Shown here: in pieces, positions 56,810-64,000 of the stretch
Numbering within the stretch: the first letter of the stretch is position 1
Layout of the letters: each line of letters starts with the position of its first letter
Program-made: the position numbers and the translations under genes
Notes under the pieces: generated by a model
What the model was told of the DNA's origin: nothing
The model's input: the letters and a program-made list of their open reading frames with translations, nothing else
Database searches by the model: none
NCBI GenBank assembly: GCA_039566865.1
Contig: CM076951.1
Coordinates: 19,105,484 to 19,169,483, forward strand
DNA: 64,000 bases
From: Aurelia coerulea
Lineage: Eukaryota > Cnidaria > Scyphozoa > Semaeostomeae > Ulmaridae
Direction of reading: 5' to 3'

Positions 56810-57714
56810 TTTTACAATACCTTTGCAAAGAATTGTCCAATTTAAAAAAACTTTTTTTTAGTTTGAAGAGTATTGTTTTCTCTTTCCAGATAAGGCAAGC
56901 ATAGTCACTTTTGATAATTTTATACTCAATTTATAACTATTTACAAAACCCCCCTTTTCTCCGGAAGTAGCCACTTAAAGAGATGTCAATTACACAAATT
57001 TGTAGTTGAAAATATAAAAAATGAGTGAAAGTAAGTCTACAAACGCCTAATGTGCAACAAATACCATACTTCAGTAAACCATACGCAAAAGGAATCGTGT
57101 AGGATCGTACATGGAGGAAAATTATGAAAATTGCAAAAAAACAGCTTCTTTTGTTTTAGAAAATTTTACTTTCCTTTACAATTACCACTGAAACATAATC
57201 TTGCAGTTAGCCATGTAATATGCATTAGTTTAATCTTCCTGATAGTGAGGGTGAAAGAAAAGACATCACGTCAATGTTTGAACCATCAGCATATAAAATA
57301 GCAAATATCCAGCTCCCATTTCTGTGATGATTAATAAAGGAGGTGTAGAATGATTATTTTTCTAAAATGACGGAGAGAAAAATAAATGTTTTTAAACTTT
57401 CGTAATTTTCCTCCATGTACGATCCTGCACGATTCCCTTTGGGTATGGCTTACTGACGTATGGTACTTGGTGCACATTAGGCGTTTGTAGACTTACTTTC
57501 ACTTATTTTTTATATTTTCAACTAAAAAATTGTGAAATTGACATCTCTTAAGTGGCTACTTCCGGAGAAAAAGGGGGTTTTGTAAATAGCTATAAATTGA
57601 GTATAAAATTATCAAAAGTGACTATGCTTGCCTTATCTTGAAAGAGAAAACAATATTCTTCAAATTAAAAAAAAGTTTTTTAAAATTGGACTATTATTAG
57701 CAAAGATATTGTAA
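56810..57714. repeat. ~905-bp foldback element
   Basis: Arms of about 320 bp: left from TTTACAATACCTTTGCAAAG (56810) through GGATCGTACATGGAGGAAAA (57100-57121), right the reverse complement from TTTTCCTCCATGTACGATCC (57407) to the ATATTGTAAAATT end. The ~270-bp centre is non-coding. Arms differ by small changes (CCTTTGCAAAG versus TCTTTGCTAAT). It abuts the next palindrome. Confidence 0.8.
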
Positions 57715-58112
57715 AATTAGAAAATTAAACGAGCCTTACCTGTAAGGTGAAGTTTGATTGGAATTCTTCTCTGGCATCAACAGGAACGTAGGAGTCACAT
57801 GCCCGCCCGGGTATATTTTCCCGCCCTTTGTGACTCCTGCGTTCTGTGATGTATTTGTCCTGCAATCACTTCGCGTTAAAGGATGACTGGCAACGCATAC
57901 GGAGTCACATGAGAAGCGAGCGTATGCGTTGCCAGTCATCCTTTAACACGAAGTGATTGCAGGACAAATACATCACAGAACGCAGGAGTCACAAAGGGGG
58001 GGGGGGGGAAATATACCCGGGCGGGCATGTGACTCCTACGTTCCTGTTGATGCCAGAGAAGAATTCCAATCAAACTTCACCTTACAGGTAAGGCTCGTTT
58101 AATTTTCTAATT
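57715..58112. repeat. 398-bp near-perfect palindrome
   Basis: Left arm 57715-57900 and right arm 57922-58112 are reverse complements apart from a G run that is longer on the right (about 58000) and very few substitutions. The 21-base loop is GGAGTCACATGAGAAGCGAGC. The left-arm word TTCTTCTCTGGCATCAAC reappears once more, directly oriented, at 58112-58130, next to the tyrosine recombinase gene. It may therefore be made of DIRS terminal sequences. Confidence 0.9.
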
Positions 58113-58278
58113 CTTCTCTGTCATCAACTACGTCACTACGGTGCGGAGTCACATGAGATTTTAAAGCCCTGCAAGCACGAGCTTAGGTAGTGATAATCCG
58201 CCCATAAAGATGTTAGAAAAAGAAACATCCCTGAAGAACATAACATGTTATCAAACGATAAACAAAGCTAAAGTTGAT

Positions 58279-59412
58279 TTATTTCTTATTTCCGAATACA
58301 AAATCTCCAAAATTTTGAGAATTAATTTCACGTTCATAATGTTTTGCAAATGTTCTTTCATTTGACCAACCAGCGCTTTTAATGATTTCCGATAAAGTCA
58401 TTCCTGCTTGTTTGGTTGCAGATGTAGATGCTGCCCTGCAGTTGTGCGCACTGAAAACATCCGTGTCTATGCCAGAATCAGTTAATGTAGCTTTTACCCA
58501 TCGTGCAATCGTGTCCTTTGATACTGGCTTGTGAGGCTTATGAAAACTTACAAATAGTGCCGAATGTTCCCCTCTGAGTACTTTAGTACGTTCTAAATAA
58601 TGGGACAATGTCTTTACAATGCATAGCTTCGGCTCCTCCGGATAATGATGCAGTTCTAGTGGTGCCTGGTGTTTGCCTGGTTTTGTTGTTTTCAAAGGCT
58701 TATGTATTGTTATACGCATCTTATCAGCAATTGACTGTATCTTATTGATATCTATCGTATGAATTGTCTGACAACGTTGTCCCGTTACCAAGCAGAGGAG
58801 CGTAACTGTTTTGTAGGATAAATTCTTTAGACTGATATTTTCAAGAGCTGGAAAAGTTTTGAAATATGTAAAGACTTTATTTACGTCCCAAATGAAATTG
58901 TATTTTGGCAATGAAGGTCTCAACTCAAAAATACCCTTCAAAAATCTACGAATCAAGGGGTGCTCCCCAATAGGCAGTCTATTTTCTTGAAATATTATGG
59001 AAGACAGAGACGATCTAGCAGTGTTAATAGCACTGTAGCCAAGGCCATTTCTATATAACAAAGTTAGAAATTCAATCACTTGTTCAACGGTAGGGCATAA
59101 AACTGAAACTGCATTTTCGGTACAGTGTGTCTTCCAGCGCTTTAAATATGACTGATACTGTTTTTGAGTACCTGGACGCCAAGATGATAAAATAATTTTT
59201 TGTGCGTCTTCGGATAAGTTCGTAGAACTTAATTTTTGGCGGACAAGAGGCAAACAATCATTTGCAGCTTTTTGAACAGAGGGTGCTTTACCTCTGGCCT
59301 GTTCGGCAGTAGCAGCGCATTCTGGCTGGCATTCAATATGATTGGTGGTTTGAGCATCAGTTTCTTTGCCCACGGAAACCACAGTTGTGTTGGCCAGTTT
59401 GGGAGGACGCAT
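58279..59412 (-). CDS. DIRS tyrosine recombinase
   Basis: An intact 377-codon ORF from ATG 59412. The C-terminal catalytic domain carries Arg213 (VTGQRCQTIHTI), the H-x-x-R box at 323-326 (SAHNCRAAS), Trp349 (SAGWSNERT) and the nucleophile Tyr359 (FAKHYERE), the expected R...HxxR...W...Y set. An N-terminal SAM-like core-binding region lies at about 65-160 (SSWRPGTQKQYQSYLKRWKT). It overlaps the end of the pol frame, as usual in DIRS elements. All key residues being present makes it the best-preserved mobility enzyme in the window. Confidence 0.85.
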   Translation of the reverse strand: MRPPKLANTTVVSVGKETDAQTTNHIECQPECAATAEQARGKAPSVQKAANDCLPLVRQKLSSTNLSEDAQKIILSSWRPGTQKQYQSYLKRWKTHCTENAVSVLCPTVEQVIEFLTLLYRNGLGYSAINTARSSLSSIIFQENRLPIGEHPLIRRFLKGIFELRPSLPKYNFIWDVNKVFTYFKTFPALENISLKNLSYKTVTLLCLVTGQRCQTIHTIDINKIQSIADKMRITIHKPLKTTKPGKHQAPLELHHYPEEPKLCIVKTLSHYLERTKVLRGEHSALFVSFHKPHKPVSKDTIARWVKATLTDSGIDTDVFSAHNCRAASTSATKQAGMTLSEIIKSAGWSNERTFAKHYEREINSQNFGDFVFGNKK

Positions 59413-59899
59413 ATTCCCTTTGCATTGTCGTCCTGAATCTGCCTTAAGACTCTTGGTATCATGCTGAAAGGGGGAAATGCATAAAATTTGTAAGTGGACC
59501 AGTCGATAGTGAATGCATCAACTGCAAAAGCCTCAGGGTCTGGCTTAAATGATAAGAAACGCTGAAACTGTTTATTTATCCTTGTTGCAAAAAGATCGAT
59601 ATTAGGATAAAAGTTAGGGTTTTACCAATCAATGGCCCTGGCCCTATGGCCCTATGGCCCAATGGCACTATGGCCCTATGGCCCTATGGCACTGTGGTCT
59701 TGTATCTTTTATCACGAATACCTTGAGTATGAGTTCGACAGTGTATTCGACTAGAATTCGTATAAATATTGCTTCAAATGATCCCCAAATTGATGCACAA
59801 AGTTCTCGTTCAGCGAGCGAGAATTCTCCGAAGTGCCGATGCAGGGAATCACCAGCTGTAACTTTCATTGCTTTGTTGCTGTAGGAAACACGGCAAAAG

Positions 59900-60320
59900 C
59901 CCAGGGGGGTACTCCCTAACTTTCAATATGGGGGGGGGGGGTCCGTGCCACTTTTTCTTTGCTGACCCCTAAATATTAAGCCTAATGATTTGGGGACCCC
60001 AAATATTGAGTCTAATGTTTTGGAGACCCCAAATATTGTTATCTATTTCTGGGGCCCCTTGCAGGTTTTTGAATGATTTCAATTTTAACCTCTTGATTTT
60101 TCTCAGTTCTTGAATAATACCAAAGCATTTATTTCGTGATTTGCAACTTCAGGGCCAAATTGCAGGATTCTTCCTCTCCTCAGATTTGTTGACCCCAAAT
60201 ATTCAATTGTTGTCCATGTTGTAATTCACAGACCCCAAATATTGATTTGATGTAAAATTTCGGACCCCAAATATTGGCACGGACCCCCCCGTACTAAAAG
60301 TCAATGAGTACCCCCCTGGG
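59900..60320. mobile_element. hAT-like MITE nested in the long-TIR element
   Basis: CCCAGGGGGGTACTCCCTAA at the left and GAGTACCCCCCTGGG at the right. Imperfect 8-bp flanks GGCAAAAG (59892-59899) and GACAAAAG (60321-60328). Homologous to 41359-41760, including the CCCCAAATATTG repeats. Confidence 0.8.
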
Positions 60321-60454
60321 GACAAAAGGCCCAGCAGTTGTCAAAACCGTGCTTCTTATCTCGCTTCTGTTGCGAGATAAAGTAGAGGAAGGGGTTTGGC
60401 AAATCTTTACATTTTAGCACTCCCATAGTACCTTAGTCCATCCCCAACACAAAC

Positions 60455-60630
60455 ATCGGCGTAGGGGGAAATAAAATTTGGGGGGGCTGCCCGATAAAAA
60501 ATCCATTGTTTAAGAAAATTTTGCCCGACTTAAGGCGGATTTCTGCCCGATTATGGCTGATTTTTGCACAATTTTCCGACGCTGGGGGGGGCTGCAGCCC
60601 CCCTTTGACCCCTGTCTCCTACGCCTATGA
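60455..60630. mobile_element. second hAT-like MITE nested in the long-TIR element
   Basis: Perfect 8-bp flanks ACACAAAC (60447-60454 and 60631-60638). Ends ATCGGCGTAGGGGG and CTCCTACGCCTATGA are inverted. The interior has GCTGCCCGAT and GGGGGGCTGCAGCC. 176 bp. Confidence 0.85.
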
Positions 60631-62519
60631 ACACAAACCTGGTCCAATGGACATATTTCATATTTCATATGGTCATATTTCTTACCCTTTTGGTAATCTT
60701 TAAGGTATTTGATGATTTCAAAGGGGAATCCCCCACATCACTTCGGGAAATTCTCACTCGCTGAACGACAACTTTGTGCATCAATTTGGGGATAATTTGA
60801 AGCAATATTTATACGAATTCTAGTCGAATACACTGTCGAACTCATACTCAAGGTATTCGTAATAAAAGATACAAGACCAAAGTGCCATAGGGCCATAGGG
60901 CCATAGTGCCATTGGGCCAGGGCCATTGATTGGTAAAACCCTAAAAGTTAAGGTGCTTTAAACACGAATGGAGGAGTTTGGGCTGTAATTGCCACTCCGT
61001 TGATGTGTTTTCCTTTTTCCTCGAGGCACTGTCTGCCTCAATATTATCCTTCCCGGGGATGTGTGCTAGTGTTAGCCAAATATTTCGGGCCATACACCAC
61101 TCCAAGGTTTCTTTGCAGATATCATTACACTTTTTTGAGTGACTTGTGCCCATATTGTTTAGCACAGAAACAGCAGTTGTGTTATCTGACAAGACTTTGA
61201 TATGAGTATCGTGAAATTCTTTTGCAAAGGTTTGTAACCCAAATAATACTGCCTTCATTTCGAGATAGTTTATGCTATTTTCTTTTTCAGAAAGGGACCA
61301 TATTCCCCCGGCAGTCATTTCATTATAGAATGCGCCCCAGCCTTCTAAGGACTCGTCCGTTTTGATGATGTGTAACGGATTGACACGTGTAAGTGGTTTG
61401 AACACCACACGAATATTGCGTATCCACCATTTTAATTCTAATTTGGCAGATGGAGAAGGGCTCATAAAGCTCTCAAAATCGCCTTTGGCTATTTTCAAAG
61501 CCTCGGTCTTGTCCTTTTCTAGCTGACGGTAATAAAGCGGCCCATAAAGAATACCCGGGAAACAAGAGATCATTGTGCCGAGTGCTTTCGCACAACTTCT
61601 TATAGTCGGCTTCTTTTGGCTGAGCAAATTTTGACAAACAGCCAAGACAGATTCAATCTTTTGCTGGGTGGGTTTTACAGTCATAGTCTTGGAATTTAGA
61701 ATAAAACCCAACATCTTAATCTCTTGAGACGGTAAAAAAGCTGACTTTTCCGGGTGAACAATAAAGCCTAATTCTGTCAATAGTTTAGTAGCCCTGATGA
61801 CGTTGGACAAGCCGTCATTAAAATTTGCACCCTGCAGGTATATGTCATCGATATAAGCAGCTGCTATGATACCCTCTTTGTGTAATTCCGTCAAAGCCGG
61901 TTTGAGCAATTTTGTAAAAATACGTGGGCAACTGGCCAGGCCATTAGGGAGGGCCTTGTATTGTAGTAAATTTCCATTGAATCCAAATCGGAAATATTTT
62001 CTGTGCTCCGCTGCGACTTCTACGCTATAATAAGCATCTTTTATGTCTAAAGACGCCATTAAAAATTATGTTCCATCAAACTAGTAATCGTATTCAAAGT
62101 TTCCATTTAGAAATGATGGTATGTGACATGATGATTAAATTTTTTCAAGTTCAAAATCATACCATAGGAACCATCAGGTTTTGGTGTCACAAATATTGGT
62201 GAGATGACCTGTCCGTTTTCAGGTCTAGTTATTTCGAGCACTTCTTTTGTCATTAGTTTTTGAATCTCAGTGTTTAGAATCTGCTCCTCTGGAGCACTAA
62301 ATTTTCGCTCCTGGTGGGAGATACAAGGAGAACTATTCAACTCCACTTTTGCCCCTGATACATATGATAAAATTTCAGGGTCCTTTGTTATACGTTGCCA
62401 AGCTGTTATATGGCTTTTTATTCGACCGGCTTTAAAGTTATCTCACTGATATGTAAGAAATAGCACTAAAGTTGGAAGAAATTCTTGAAATTCACTTACA
62501 TGTAACTTGCTCAAGATTT

Positions 62520-62960
62520 CTAGAATTTCTTTTGAGGTCGGAAACTGTGTCGCTGCTGTTGTTGACCTCTGGGCTGAAATGGCTGGCCCCACTGCTTTTT
62601 CCTTACTGCTGGGTGGCGATGGCCTTGCCCTAAAAAATCACGCCTGTGGGTGTAGCCATAATAGCCAAACTGAGGATCTGACCCCAGAAGATTTGGTTTA
62701 AAATGTTGTTCTCTCCCCTTATTTGGAGAAGGCTTAAAGGCTTTTGTGATTTTGTTCGTTTCTTCGACCTCTTTTATTTGTTTTCCTATATCCTCGCCAA
62801 ATAAGTGTGGGGAGTGAGCAATTTCTGTAGATGGCGAACATATAGTTTGATACTCGGGTTTTAGAGCATTCTTCATTGTAAGGCGTCTTTGGTTTGAGAG
62901 ATCGCCGATAACATAGAAATAGGAGGACTAGAATGCGCGGTCTATTGTTCTCCTTCGCGT
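62520..62960 (-). pseudogene. DIRS gag-like fragment
   Basis: Minus-strand frame from about 62906 with LTMKNALKPEYQTICS and SPHLFGEDIGKQIKEVEETN, then a Gly/Gln/Arg-rich tail (RHPAVRKKQWGQPFQPRG) ending at 62520. The LFGEDV-like word and basic tail are what I associate with DIRS ORF1. The N-terminal part is absent or frame-broken above 62906. Confidence 0.55.
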
Positions 62961-64000
62961 GGGATGGCCAAAGCATGGAGAGCTAAGATGGCGGCAACAA
63001 GTGGGCAAGAAGAACTTGGCAGCAAAACTGAATTTTAACGCAGATTTCATGTTATTGCGAAAGACTTAAAATGCGTTTTCTGTTCAGTTCACTTCATTTC
63101 ACCGAAAGGTAAGATTTGATTGTATTTTAAAGTAAATTTGGCTCAACTAATGTAAAAATTTGACTCGAAACGATACGAAAGTGCTTAGGCCCATAGTTAG
63201 CCTTGTGTACTGTACAAGTCGGAAATGATCCCGATACGCTTGTTAAGGTCTATATACAGCAATATAAACACAAAACTCAGTATCAGAATTCCTTAAACAT
63301 GTATTTATTATAAATCTAAAACGTTTTTGAACCTAAATTATGTGAAAAATAGCCTCTACCACTCCTCTTTTGCTGCCTCTTTCCGTTCTGAATAAAAGTA
63401 ACTGAGTCCAACGACCATGCTCGTAAGTCTCAGAGAGAATACATAATGTCCACATTTCCCAACTGAACCGGAGACAAAAAACAACATGAATAGTTTGCTT
63501 TTAGAGAAACTAACTCACCAACAGCACATTCCAGTCATATTGCTCCTCAAAAACCATACAATCTATATTCCATAGTTTCCAGAAAGACAATTGATGTTAA
63601 GCCTTGCACCAGTGATCCTATTCCTTAAAGGGGGAGGGGGGGGTTGCTTTTTGTAATGACATATCTATGTACAAAACGAAATAATATAATAAAATAAAAG
63701 ATAGTAGAATAAAATTTCCTACCAGTCAGTGGTAGATGGCATTTCCTCCATCTGAATGGCCAGGTTACTTGACCGCCGCCTGGTACTCGGCGTTCCCTCA
63801 GAATCACTGACAATATGTACATTATTTACATTTATGTGTAGTTGTTAGACACTCGATTAATAAGGTTTGACACCAATAAACGAAGTCTTAAACGCGATAC
63901 TTCATAAGAACTCCAGCTTTAAATATACACGATTTCATAAAAACAGGCGGTCAAAAACTTAGGCCTAGCGTGACAACAACAACAACGATATCGAATCGAG
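62961..64000. other. gene-free right flank
   Basis: No domain-bearing frame. A G run lies near 63630. The upstream terminal repeat of the DIRS element may be here but was not identified. Confidence 0.35.

Larger units (their letters stand above)
59617..60941. mobile_element. long-TIR element with 9-bp duplication (Mutator-like?)
   Basis: Flanked by TAAAAGTTA on both sides (59608-59616 and 60942-60950). Termini GGGTTTTACCAATCAATGGC and its reverse complement extend as ~215-bp inverted repeats. These contain short CCCTATGGC tandem units and then GTATTCGACTAGAATTCGTA-type sequence. The duplication and TIR length fit Mutator-like elements. No transposase is present. Removing the two internal MITEs and their duplications leaves about 712 bp. 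It lies inside the DIRS pol frame, so it came later. Confidence 0.85.
59229..62440 (-). pseudogene. DIRS reverse transcriptase-RNase H, split by insertion
   Basis: The RT begins near 62440 (SHITAWQRITKDPEILSYVS) and passes through SPIFVTPKPDGSYGMILNLK, MASLDIKDAYYSVEV and AAYIDDIYLQG (catalytic Asp pair). RNase H-like sequence with SDNTTAVSVLNNMG and HIPGKDNIEADSASR follows, up to HLNF at 60951. After the 1,325-bp insertion the frame resumes with PNIDLFATRINKQFQ and VDAFTIDW, reaching 59229. Additional damage: a TAA just after TYHHF (about 62108) and a frameshift before MASLD (62060). Apart from these the frame across the insertion is consistent. Confidence 0.8.
58279..62960 (-). mobile_element. 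DIRS-type retrotransposon (interrupted)
   Basis: Minus-strand order: gag-like fragment, reverse transcriptase-RNase H, tyrosine recombinase. This is the gene order of DIRS elements, which use a recombinase in place of an integrase. No methyltransferase-like domain was recognised. It is interrupted at 59617-60941. The downstream edge probably includes the sequences at 57715-58278; the upstream terminal repeat was not identified. Confidence 0.8.

Overview
This 64 kb window is eukaryotic and almost certainly metazoan. Genes are split by GT-AG introns, the DNA is AT-rich, and no bacterial operon is present. The mix of repeats (BEL/Pao and DIRS retrotransposons, a LINE, a tRNA-derived SINE, several hAT-type gene remnants, DUF6589-like and RecQ-like multicopy genes, many MITEs) best fits a cnidarian, probably an anthozoan. 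That is an inference from recognised protein families; no database was searched. I found no conserved single-copy host gene. Every coding segment I recognise belongs to a mobile element or a multicopy family of unclear status.

Layout. 1-5.5 kb: a hAT remnant, a MITE (family A), a decayed gene, and about 15 copies of a 181-bp satellite whose unit carries a hairpin. 6.9-9.3 kb: LINE and hAT fragments. 9.6-14.1 kb: a second family-A MITE split by a 4,017-bp element (10101-14117) with ~780-bp terminal inverted repeats and a 3-bp duplication; the empty site survives in the first MITE copy. 15-20 kb: a frameshifted plus-strand gene and a convergent intact minus-strand gene that share a sequence motif. 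20.6-24 kb: a minus-strand BEL/Pao retrotransposon lacking integrase and one LTR. 24-31 kb: mostly gene-free, with one exon-like ORF and a recent 403-bp tandem duplication. 31-34 kb: a nearly intact hAT-like gene.

34.9-45 kb holds the most interesting locus. An 8,678-bp element (35975-44652) sits inside the coding sequence of a RecQ-like helicase gene, with a 6-bp target duplication and the helicase reading frame resuming on the far side. It has ~430-bp inverted repeats filled with a 21-bp minisatellite and two convergent genes: an integrase-type DDE recombinase, and a two-exon protein with UBZ-like, UIM-like and HECT-like regions (a possible ubiquitin ligase). Both reading frames are open, yet each appears to have lost a catalytic residue.

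45-47 kb is a 969-bp tandem duplication. 47-52 kb is a decayed multi-exon DUF6589-like gene. 53-56 kb is a mosaic of hAT and DUF6589-like fragments. 56.8-58.1 kb holds two large palindromes. 58.3-63 kb is a DIRS-type retrotransposon (gag-like, RT-RNase H, tyrosine recombinase) interrupted by a 1,325-bp long-TIR element with a 9-bp duplication, which itself carries two small hAT-like MITEs: a three-level nest that can be dated relatively.
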